Shown here: positions 38,583 through 47,192 of the stretch, piece by piece
Layout: every line of letters starts with the position of its first letter
Position numbering within the stretch: the first letter of the stretch is position 1
Assembly (NCBI GenBank): GCA_016717265.1
Contig: JADKFX010000001.1
Coordinates: 1,748,501 to 1,812,500 of the forward strand
Source: Saprospiraceae bacterium
GTDB lineage: Bacteria > Bacteroidota > Bacteroidia > Chitinophagales > Saprospiraceae
Length of the DNA: 64,000 bases
Direction: 5' to 3'
Made by a program: the position numbers and the translations under genes
Notes under the pieces: generated by a model
What the model saw: the letters and a program-made list of their open reading frames with translations, nothing else
Told to the model about the DNA's origin: nothing
Databases searched by the model: none

Positions 38583-38664
38583 AGTGATTTTATCCATCCC
38601 AGGATTAAAACAGTATTATTTTTAGACATAGCGAATGTAGTAAAAACGGATTAACTACATCGAT

Positions 38665-41600
38665 ATGCACTACACTAATAACTTAAAGCACATGTGCTTT
38701 GTGCTTGCTATTATTTTGTATTTTTTTAATACAAATAATCTTTTAAATGCACAAACTTTTACAACCATAAGTGATGGAAATTGGAGCAATGGATCTATTT
38801 GGGCGGGTGGCATAAGTCCTGGCTCTACCATTGATAATTCTGAAATTGTAAATGTTTTACACGAAGTCATTTATGAATTGCCATCAGATTTAATTATTGA
38901 TGGTGTTTTAAATGTAACAGGTGATACCTTACTAACAGATCCATGTCAAGGCCACTCTGTAATCATAAATAGTACTGGACATTTTAATGTCATAAATGGT
39001 GCATTTATAATTCCATTAAAATGTGGCAATATTAGCGCCAATGGAAATCTTTTAAATCATGGAGTTTTTAGATCCACTAACAGTTACCTAGAGATCGCAC
39101 AAAATTTTCAGTCTGATGGTGGTTCTAGACAATTATTTTTAGGTTGCTTAGTACTCGGAGAAAGTTATACCAATTTGCGAAGTACAGATTCATTAATTCT
39201 TACCTGTGTAAAAGTAGGTTTACATGGAACTGGAAATTTTGAAAACTTAGATCCTGCTTTAAGTAGTATATTTTTTGTTGGACATAGTAAAATATTACTT
39301 AGAGGTGCAACTGGACACTTTAATAATGCGGGAACACTTTTTGGTGATCCTGGTGCAGAGATAACACATTTGGATGCCGAAAATGGCGACATTATTAACA
39401 CCGGAACTTGGCTTACACCGCCTGTTTTATCTTGGTGTTGTGGCGGTTCAACATGTCAAGGGCCACTTATGAATCCTGAAAACTGCGATATGGATAATGA
39501 ACAATGCGGTTGTGAATCAGATTATTGCAGATTGTTTATTAGTTGTCCATCTTTTGATGGTGGTACTTATGCTTGTATTGATGATGTACCAATACCTGAT
39601 ACTTCTTTAGTTATTGTGAATGATACTTGTTTTAATGTTCGATTTGAAGTTCAAGCAGATACTATTGGCGAAGGATGCATTGGTGATACATTAATTATTA
39701 CGCGATTGTATATTGCAATTGATGACGATGGTGATGCAAACACTTTGGATGAAAGAGATACTTGCATTCAGGTATTTAAAGTAGTGGATAATATTAAACC
39801 AATAGTGATTTGTCCTGCAAATTCCACTATTAATTGCAATTCAGATTCATCACCTGCAACAACAGGCACCGCAAGTGCAACAGATAATTGCACGAATGTT
39901 GTAACAAATATTTCATTTAATGACGTTCAAAGTGCAGGCTCCTGCAATGATAATTATACCATATCGCGGACCTGGTCAGCGACAGATAGTTGTGGAAATA
40001 GCAGCAATCCATGTGTACAAACAATTACTGTACAGGATACAACCAGACCGGTGATCGTATGTCCATTAAATGTTATTGTAAATTGTGAATCTGACAAATC
40101 ACCTGCAACAACAGGCACCGCAAGTGCAACAGATAATTGCACGAATGTTGTAACAAATATTTCATTTAATGACGTTCAAAGTGCAGGCTCCTGCAATGAT
40201 AATTATACCATATCGCGGACCTGGTCGGCAACAGATAGTTGTGGAAATAGCAGCAATCCATGTGTGCAAACAATTACTGTACAGGATACAACCAGACCGG
40301 TGATCGTATGTCCATTAAATGTTATTGTAAATTGTGAATCTGATAAATCGCCTACAACAACAGGCACCGCAAGTGCAACAGATAATTGCACGAATGTTGT
40401 AACAAATATTTCATTTAATGACGTTCAAAGTGCAGGCTCCTGCAATGATAATTATACCATATCGCGGACCTGGTCGGCAACAGATAGTTGTGGAAATAGC
40501 AGCAATCCATGTGTACAAACAATTACTGTACAGGATACAACCAGACCGGTGATCGTATGTCCATTAAATGTTATTGTAAATTGTGAATCTGATAAATCGC
40601 CTGCAACAACAGGCACCGCAAGTGCAACAGATAATTGCACGAATGTTGTAACAAATATTTTATTTAATGACGTTCAAAGTGCAGGCTCCTGCAATGATAA
40701 TTATACCATATCGCGGACCTGGTCGGCAACAGATAGTTGTGGAAATAGCAGCAATCCATGTGTACAAACAATTACTGTACAGGATACAACCAGACCGGTG
40801 ATCGTATGTCCATTAAATGTTATTGTAAATTGTGAATCTGATAAATCGCCTACAACAACAGGCACTGCAAGTGCTACAGATAATTGCACGAATGTTGTAA
40901 CAAATATTTCATTTAATGACGTTCAAAGTGCAGGCTCCTGCAATGATACTTATACCATATCGCGGACCTGGTCGGCAACAGATAGTTGTGGAAATAGCAG
41001 CAATCCATGTGTACAAACAATTACTGTACAGGATACAACCAGACCGGTGATCGTATGTCCATTAAATGTTATTGTAAATTGTGAATCTGACAAATCGCCT
41101 GCAACAACAGGCTCCGCAAGTGCTACAGATAATTGCACGAATGTTGTAACAAATATTTCATTTAATGACGTTCAAAGTGCAGGCTCCTGCAATGATAATT
41201 ATACCATATCGCGGACCTGGTCGGCAACAGATAGTTGTGGAAATAGCAGCAATCCATGTGTACAAACAATTACTGTACAGGATACAACCAGACCGGTGAT
41301 CGTATGTCCATTAAATGTTATTGTAAATTGTGAATCTGACAAATCGCCTGCAACAACAGGAACTGCAAGTGCAACAGATAATTGCACGAATGTTGTAACA
41401 AATATTTCATTTAATGACGTTCAAAGTGCAGGCTCCTGCAATGATAATTATACCATATCGCGGACCTGGTCGGCAACAGATAGTTGTGGAAATAGCAGCA
41501 ATCCATGTGTACAAACAATTACCGTGCAGGATACAACCAGACCGGTAATCGTATGTCCATTAAATGTTATTGTAAATTGTGAATCTGACAAATCGCCTGC

Positions 41601-44600
41601 AACAACAGGCACCGCAAGTGCAACAGATAATTGCACGAATGTTGTAACAAATATTTCATTTAATGATGTTCAAAGTACAGGCTCCTGCAATGATAATTAT
41701 ACCATATCGCGGACCTGGTCGGCAACAGATAGTTGTGGAAATAGCAGCATTCCATGTGTACAAACAATTACTGTACAGGATACAACCAGACCGGTGATCG
41801 TATGTCCATTAAATGTTATTGTAAATTGTGAATCTGACAAATCGCCTGCAACAACAGGAACTGCAAGTGCAACAGATAATTGCACGAATGTTGTAACAAA
41901 TATTTCATTTAATGACGTTCAAAGTGCAGGCTCCTGCAATGATAATTATACCATATCGCGGACCTGGTCGGCAACAGATAGTTGTGGAAATAGCAGCAAT
42001 CCATGTGTACAAACAATTACTGTACAGGATACAACCAGACCGATGATCGTATGTCCATTAAATGTTATTGTAAATTGTGAATCTGACAAATCACCTGCAA
42101 CAACAGGCACCGCAAGTGCAACAGATAATTGCACGAATGTAGTAACATTTGTTTCTTCGAGTGATATAAGAACAGATGGAATTTGCAGCGGAAATTACAC
42201 AATTTCCAGAGATTGGATTGCAATGGATAGCTGTGGAAATAGCAATAATTGCCGTCAAATAATATCGGTTCAGGATACTACTCGTCCAATTATTATTTGT
42301 AGATCAAGCATTATTTATTTAGATATAAGTGGAGAAGCTATTTTAAATGCGGACTCAATTCTTGCTTCCGTAAATGATAATTGTGGAGTATTGTCCTATA
42401 ATGCGGATCAACTTCTATTTAATTGTAATGATCCAGATACATCTTTGGTTACTTTATTAGCAATTGACTCTTGTGGGAATACAGCAAGTTGTATTGCACA
42501 AGTCTTCGTTGTAGATTCGGTTTCTCCTATTATCATCTGCCCTTCGGATATCGTTTTATTCGCATCACCGGGAAATTGCAAAGTCATTTTTAATTATGCC
42601 ATAACAGCTTCTGATAATTGTGGTGATTTTACAATAACACAAACTGATTTAACTGGATTTGAAAGTGGAAGTTATTTTCCAGAAGGACCGACTCAACTTA
42701 GTTATCTGGCAACAGATAGTACAGGAAATACATCTGCTTGTTCATTTAACATTTCTGTAATTCCAGATTTATCAAGCAATCCACCAATTGTATGTAAATC
42801 TTTTATTAACGTATCCGTTGATGAAAATTGTGAATTTGAGATTACACCAAGTATGATTTATGTTGGTGGAGATGCGACTTGCTATAATTTTTTTAAAATT
42901 ATTCTTTGTGATAAGTACACCAGAAATCCTTTAATTAATATTATTGATAAAGATTTAATTGGTAAAAGCATTGTTGCAAAATTGGTCGACACCATAACAG
43001 GTAATTCCTGTTGGAGTGATATATTGATAGAGGATAAGTTAGCCCCATCGATAATATGCAGAGCGGATACTACAGATTGTTATACATTTCAACACGACTT
43101 TCCATTAAACTATGAAGGATCTGATTGTAGTCATTATACGGTAAAGACAATCAATGAACAGGTTGAGCATTTTGAATGTAATGATGAATATTTAAAGGCT
43201 GTGTACAGAGAAATATTGATCACGGATTATAATGGGAATACGGATCAATGTACAGATACGATCTTAGTAGAGCGAATCAAAGCAGAAGATGTTTATTTAC
43301 CAGATACTGAAGTAACCTTATATTGCGAATTTCAATATTCTACAGATGAGAATGGTCACCCAAGTCCATATATAACTGGCTTACCCTATACTTATACGCA
43401 CGATGGAAGTTTGATCTATATATGGCCGCTAAATCTTTTACTGGATTGTAATATATTAGTGAGTTATGAAGATTTAGATTTAGGCGAGATCAATTGTGTG
43501 CGCAAGATCATGCGGAGCTGGACGGTACGGGAATGGTGGTGTAATACAGAAATAACAAGAACACAATTACAAATAATAATAATAAAAGACACAACGGCAC
43601 CGGTCATTACCCATGCACCGTATGGATTTGAAGCGACGACTGGAAGAAGAGATTGCGAAGCGAGAGTGTTATTGCCGAGTATTGAAGCGGAAGATGCATG
43701 TCATAATAAATTGAGAATTGATGTAGCCTATCCAGGTGGAATATTATTAGGTCAGAATGGCGGTTATGTAAATTTACCAGTAGGAGAAGATACCATATAT
43801 TATAGAGTTTATGATGGCTGTTATAATTTGACGGAGCATTATATAATAATCCATGTACGGGATGAAACAGAACCAGTGGCAGTGTGTGATCGCAATACGG
43901 TGGTAGCCTTAAATCAAAGTGGTTATAATTGGGTACCGGCAGAAATATTTGATGATGGAAGTTTTGATGAATGTGCCTTGCATCATTTTGAAGTGCGCCG
44001 AATGGATCCAAACACATGTGGAACCCGTGGAGAAGATGATTGGGGTCCGGAAGTAGGCTTTTGTTGTGAGGATGTAGGCAAGACTGTGATGGTAGGATTT
44101 AAAGCCATAGACCATAGTGGTAATGAAGCGATCTGTATGGTGAATGTAGAAGTACAGGATAAAGAAGCACCGCAGATCAGTTGTCCACCAAATATTACAG
44201 TGGATTGCAGATTTGATATAGATTTCAATAATTTAGATGTATTTGGAAAAGTAGTAACGGAACAAGCAGATCGGGATACGATTATAATAGATCCAATCTA
44301 TTGGCATCAAATAGGAGGCCATCCATTAGATGGCCTGGCCAAAGATAATTGTCCACCGACAATCGTCAATACGCCCGATTTTAGCAATATAAATCAATGT
44401 GGTCTAGGCTATATCATAAGATATTTTAATGCAGAAGATTTACAGGGCAATCAAAGTAATTATTGTAGCCAGTTTATTACGATAATTAATCACGATACGT
44501 TTGATATCAACGACATTGATTTTCCGGATGATTACGCGACGTCCGGAATCTGTAATCCAGCTGAATTATTACCGGAGCGATTAAATTATCCATATAATAA

Positions 44601-46644
44601 GCCGGTAGTAAATGATGATGAATGTAGTTTAATAGGTTACAGTTATCATGATCATGTATTGTCAGCGACCCTACCGGGAGATCCATGTTTTAAAATCATC
44701 CGGGTATGGAAAGTAATTGATTGGTGTCAACGCGATATCGATGGCAATGTAATCATCTGGACAGATACCCAATATATCAAAGTAACAAATCTGATAGATC
44801 CGATAATCAAACGGGTAAGTCAGGATACAGTGATCTGTAGTTATGATGTAAACTGTCGTCCGATACCGGTAATTTTTTCGATTGAAGCCAGTGATGATTG
44901 CACGGATTCGACATTGATGTTGTATACGTATAAGATAGATTTAGATAGTGATGGTACGATAGATATTGTGCGAGCAGGAATTGGAGAGAATGTAGCGCAA
45001 GGGGTATGGCCAATTGGAAAGCATATCGTAAAATGGGAAGTAGAAGATCGGTGTGGAAATACAGCGAAAGCAAGTTTCATATTGGATTTACGAAATTGCA
45101 AACCACCGACAGCGTATTGTTTAAATGGATTATCTACGAATTTAACACCGATGGATTTAGACGGAGATGGGATACCAGATACGGCAATGGATTCTGTATG
45201 GGCAAAAGATTTTGATGCAGGTTCGTATCACAATTGTGGATATTATGTGAGTTTAAGTTTTTCATCCGATACGAATGATAAATATATCGTGTACGATTGC
45301 GATAGTATTGGAAAACGGGATGTAGAATTATGGGTAACGGATGTGAATGGAAATACGTCGTATTGCCGGACATTTATAATCATCCAGGACAATAGTGGAT
45401 TTTGTCCACCGACGATAAAGAATTCAGATGTAAACGGCTTGGTAAGTACAGAAAAAGCAGATCGGGTACAAAATGTAACAATTGAATTGTTGAATGGTGG
45501 GATGCAGGAAGTAAAAACGGATATAGAAGGCAAGTATGCATTTAACCAAATAGCAAACGGACAAACGATGACGGTGATGCCAAGTAAAACAGATGGCTGG
45601 TTGAATGGAGTAACGACGGCAGATATTGTAAAGATACAGCGTCATATATTAGGCTTAGAACCCTTGAGTTCGGCGTATAAGATGATAGCAGCAGATGTGA
45701 ATAAGAGTAAGACGATCACCTCGAAAGATGTATCAGATTTGCGAAGATTGATATTAGGAATAACGAATGAGATATCGGGAAATACGAGTTGGAGATTTGT
45801 ACATCAGTTGTATTCGTTTAATGAATTGAGTAATGCATTGAATGAAAGTTTTCCGGAGAGTTATCAGATCAATCCATTGAATGCAGATATGCAATTAGAT
45901 TTTTATGCAATCAAGACAGGAGATGTAAATGAGAATGCAGTAACGAAAGGCTTCAATGCAACGCAGAGTAGAAGTAAACAAGTACTGGAATTGCAGACAG
46001 AGGAATTGAAGTTAAATAAAGAGGAGTCAGGAGAACTAGAAATGAGAGTATTAAATGGAAGTGGATATGAAGGCCTTCAATTTAGTTTACAGTGGGATGT
46101 CAAACAACTGGAAGTATTAGGAGTAGAAGTAAATGGAGAATTGAGAATACGCGACGATAATTATTCACTGCAAGGAATTGGAGAAGGCAAGCTAAGCTTT
46201 AGTTGGAATGGTGGGATGAAGGATGGAGATTGGATCATAAGAATACAAGTGAGAGCAAAAGCAGCATTGCGAGTATCGGAAGTGATGGTATTAAATTCAG
46301 TAATTACGCCAGCGTTATCGGTAGTCAAGGGAAGTGAAGAAGAAGGCAATGTAGTGTTGAGTTACCGGGGTATGCTGGAAGAAGAATTTGTAGTATTACA
46401 GAATGAACCAAATCCATGGACGCATCAGACGAGTATCGGAATGTTGTTACCACAAAGTGGAGAAGTAACCATAAGTGTATATGACATTACGGGTAAAGTA
46501 TACTTAAAGGAAAGGAAAGAGATGCGTAAAGGCTATAATGAATATAGTCTGGATAAATCACAATTACCGAATTCAGGAGTGTATTATTATCAGGTAGATT
46601 ATAGGGAGCATACGGTAACTAAGAAAATGATCAGTATAGATTAG
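38665..46644 (+). CDS. Exported head-chassis protein with beta-solenoid-like head and ten-unit HYR array (array gene 6)
   Basis: 2659 residues, called E here. The signal peptide ends near LLNAQ. The head (about 30-255) is rich in short strands and turns with N/G ladders (NGSIWAGG, NGNLLNHGVF, TGHFNNAGTLFG), suggesting a beta-solenoid. A Cys-rich linker follows, then ten 83-residue HYR-type units (about 376-1204), two or three ordinary HYR-like domains, a GNSCW module (about 1375-1450), and the long-form chassis (from about 1442) with dockerin-like, cohesin-like and T9SS type A parts. Each array unit has six cysteines, enough for three disulfides. A fibre with a distal head on a repetitive stalk is the simplest reading. 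Repeat number could be affected by assembly. Confidence 0.83.
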   Translation: MHYTNNLKHMCFVLAIILYFFNTNNLLNAQTFTTISDGNWSNGSIWAGGISPGSTIDNSEIVNVLHEVIYELPSDLIIDGVLNVTGDTLLTDPCQGHSVIINSTGHFNVINGAFIIPLKCGNISANGNLLNHGVFRSTNSYLEIAQNFQSDGGSRQLFLGCLVLGESYTNLRSTDSLILTCVKVGLHGTGNFENLDPALSSIFFVGHSKILLRGATGHFNNAGTLFGDPGAEITHLDAENGDIINTGTWLTPPVLSWCCGGSTCQGPLMNPENCDMDNEQCGCESDYCRLFISCPSFDGGTYACIDDVPIPDTSLVIVNDTCFNVRFEVQADTIGEGCIGDTLIITRLYIAIDDDGDANTLDERDTCIQVFKVVDNIKPIVICPANSTINCNSDSSPATTGTASATDNCTNVVTNISFNDVQSAGSCNDNYTISRTWSATDSCGNSSNPCVQTITVQDTTRPVIVCPLNVIVNCESDKSPATTGTASATDNCTNVVTNISFNDVQSAGSCNDNYTISRTWSATDSCGNSSNPCVQTITVQDTTRPVIVCPLNVIVNCESDKSPTTTGTASATDNCTNVVTNISFNDVQSAGSCNDNYTISRTWSATDSCGNSSNPCVQTITVQDTTRPVIVCPLNVIVNCESDKSPATTGTASATDNCTNVVTNILFNDVQSAGSCNDNYTISRTWSATDSCGNSSNPCVQTITVQDTTRPVIVCPLNVIVNCESDKSPTTTGTASATDNCTNVVTNISFNDVQSAGSCNDTYTISRTWSATDSCGNSSNPCVQTITVQDTTRPVIVCPLNVIVNCESDKSPATTGSASATDNCTNVVTNISFNDVQSAGSCNDNYTISRTWSATDSCGNSSNPCVQTITVQDTTRPVIVCPLNVIVNCESDKSPATTGTASATDNCTNVVTNISFNDVQSAGSCNDNYTISRTWSATDSCGNSSNPCVQTITVQDTTRPVIVCPLNVIVNCESDKSPATTGTASATDNCTNVVTNISFNDVQSTGSCNDNYTISRTWSATDSCGNSSIPCVQTITVQDTTRPVIVCPLNVIVNCESDKSPATTGTASATDNCTNVVTNISFNDVQSAGSCNDNYTISRTWSATDSCGNSSNPCVQTITVQDTTRPMIVCPLNVIVNCESDKSPATTGTASATDNCTNVVTFVSSSDIRTDGICSGNYTISRDWIAMDSCGNSNNCRQIISVQDTTRPIIICRSSIIYLDISGEAILNADSILASVNDNCGVLSYNADQLLFNCNDPDTSLVTLLAIDSCGNTASCIAQVFVVDSVSPIIICPSDIVLFASPGNCKVIFNYAITASDNCGDFTITQTDLTGFESGSYFPEGPTQLSYLATDSTGNTSACSFNISVIPDLSSNPPIVCKSFINVSVDENCEFEITPSMIYVGGDATCYNFFKIILCDKYTRNPLINIIDKDLIGKSIVAKLVDTITGNSCWSDILIEDKLAPSIICRADTTDCYTFQHDFPLNYEGSDCSHYTVKTINEQVEHFECNDEYLKAVYREILITDYNGNTDQCTDTILVERIKAEDVYLPDTEVTLYCEFQYSTDENGHPSPYITGLPYTYTHDGSLIYIWPLNLLLDCNILVSYEDLDLGEINCVRKIMRSWTVREWWCNTEITRTQLQIIIIKDTTAPVITHAPYGFEATTGRRDCEARVLLPSIEAEDACHNKLRIDVAYPGGILLGQNGGYVNLPVGEDTIYYRVYDGCYNLTEHYIIIHVRDETEPVAVCDRNTVVALNQSGYNWVPAEIFDDGSFDECALHHFEVRRMDPNTCGTRGEDDWGPEVGFCCEDVGKTVMVGFKAIDHSGNEAICMVNVEVQDKEAPQISCPPNITVDCRFDIDFNNLDVFGKVVTEQADRDTIIIDPIYWHQIGGHPLDGLAKDNCPPTIVNTPDFSNINQCGLGYIIRYFNAEDLQGNQSNYCSQFITIINHDTFDINDIDFPDDYATSGICNPAELLPERLNYPYNKPVVNDDECSLIGYSYHDHVLSATLPGDPCFKIIRVWKVIDWCQRDIDGNVIIWTDTQYIKVTNLIDPIIKRVSQDTVICSYDVNCRPIPVIFSIEASDDCTDSTLMLYTYKIDLDSDGTIDIVRAGIGENVAQGVWPIGKHIVKWEVEDRCGNTAKASFILDLRNCKPPTAYCLNGLSTNLTPMDLDGDGIPDTAMDSVWAKDFDAGSYHNCGYYVSLSFSSDTNDKYIVYDCDSIGKRDVELWVTDVNGNTSYCRTFIIIQDNSGFCPPTIKNSDVNGLVSTEKADRVQNVTIELLNGGMQEVKTDIEGKYAFNQIANGQTMTVMPSKTDGWLNGVTTADIVKIQRHILGLEPLSSAYKMIAADVNKSKTITSKDVSDLRRLILGITNEISGNTSWRFVHQLYSFNELSNALNESFPESYQINPLNADMQLDFYAIKTGDVNENAVTKGFNATQSRSKQVLELQTEELKLNKEESGELEMRVLNGSGYEGLQFSLQWDVKQLEVLGVEVNGELRIRDDNYSLQGIGEGKLSFSWNGGMKDGDWIIRIQVRAKAALRVSEVMVLNSVITPALSVVKGSEEEGNVVLSYRGMLEEEFVVLQNEPNPWTHQTSIGMLLPQSGEVTISVYDITGKVYLKERKEMRKGYNEYSLDKSQLPNSGVYYYQVDYREHTVTKKMISID
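39790..42276 (+). repeat. Ten tandem 249-bp units encoding HYR-type domains
   Basis: Units start at 39790 and every 249 bases thereafter. Units 2-9 are almost identical; unit 1 has a diverged first part and unit 10 a diverged second part one codon shorter. The period is exactly 83 codons, so any change in copy number keeps the frame. Typical unit features are CPLNVIVNCESDKSP, ATDNCTNVV, SCNDNYTISRTWSATD and SCGNSSNPC. Confidence 0.95.
42988..46602 (+). repeat. Chassis repeat, copy 4 (long form)
   Basis: Partner of copy 3 at offset 8447. A few amino-acid differences are seen, such as GNQSNYC for GNVSNYC and RLNYPY for RLTYPY. The match ends before the last dozen codons of the gene. Confidence 0.9.
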
Positions 46645-46684
46645 GAAAAATTTATTTTTTCCAAATAAGAAAACTATCGAATTT

Positions 46685-46724
46685 AAAACAGTCTCTTGAT
46701 TATTCATCGGAGGCTGTTTTATTT
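46685..46724 (+). terminator. Terminator after array gene 6
   Basis: AAAACAGTCTC pairs with GAGGCTGTTTT (one G-U pair) around a 14-base loop, followed by ATTTTA. Confidence 0.75.
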
Positions 46725-47123
46725 TAGCGAAGTCCTGTTATAAGAAAGACTAAAAATTATTAATTTTTTACACCTATAGTTTTAAGGTCATTCTTATTAA
46801 TAATCATTAGAAGTTGAAAACCATATTTCGAATGCTTATAATTTTGCAATTATGGTTAGAGATTTTAATCTCTTGAAGTTTCAAAATCCTAGGTCACCAG
46901 TTTATGGAAAGGCTCTTGCCACATTCCAATTTTTCAAAAATTTCGGCACTAGCTAGAGTTCATTTTTAGTTCTTTTTATATATTAAAAAAATACATTATA
47001 TGATCTATTGATATTTATTATTATATATATTTATAATATAATATATAATTTATATATATATTATAAAAACTTGATATACAATAAAATATACCTATAATTT
47101 ATACACTTATAAATAAATTATAA

Positions 47124-47131
47124 TATATTTG
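47124..47131 (+). promoter_or_regulatory. Candidate -7 box of the M36 protease gene
   Basis: TATATTTG, exact match, 61 bases before the ATG at 47193. The surrounding sequence is so AT-rich that chance matches are possible. Confidence 0.4.
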
Positions 47132-47192
47132 TTATATGATAGTTTAATGCAATCATACTTTTAAATTAACCATATAATTTACGATACGTCCT

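Larger units (their letters stand above)
38198..38664 (+). other. Gene-free region before array gene 6
   Basis: 467 bases without a credible gene. Holds a strong terminator (38275-38310), a very AT-rich stretch, a promoter box (38575-38582) and a leader with a 7-bp hairpin just before the ATG. It bears no resemblance to the duplicated intergenic region upstream. Confidence 0.7.
46645..47192 (+). other. Gene-free region with terminator and extremely AT-rich tract
   Basis: 548 bases without a credible gene. After the terminator comes a stretch at 46979-47110 made almost only of A and T with many TATATA steps, then the promoter box of the M36 protease gene. Confidence 0.7.

Noticed and set aside
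39954..42134. Nine identical-length minus-strand ORFs of 62 codons at 249-base spacing
   Set aside because: They are the reverse-strand reading of the in-frame HYR array and exist only because that repeat is repeated.
39790..42276. Tandem repeat as a CRISPR array
   Set aside because: Units are 249 bases, adjacent, coding and without unique spacers; no cas gene is present.
24983..45645. Recurrent minus-strand ORFs (136, 123, 88, 86, 81, 73 and 68 codons) and a plus-strand 69-codon ORF in every chassis copy
   Set aside because: Their repetition follows the duplicated chassis DNA. They overlap the strongly coding frame and have no features of real proteins.
22663..46644. Insertion sequence or transposon as the cause of the duplications
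   Set aside because: No transposase, terminal inverted repeats or target-site duplications were seen at the borders.
47000..47110. Very AT-rich tract as a replication origin
   Set aside because: No DnaA-box cluster and no origin-type genes nearby; AT richness alone is weak in this genome.
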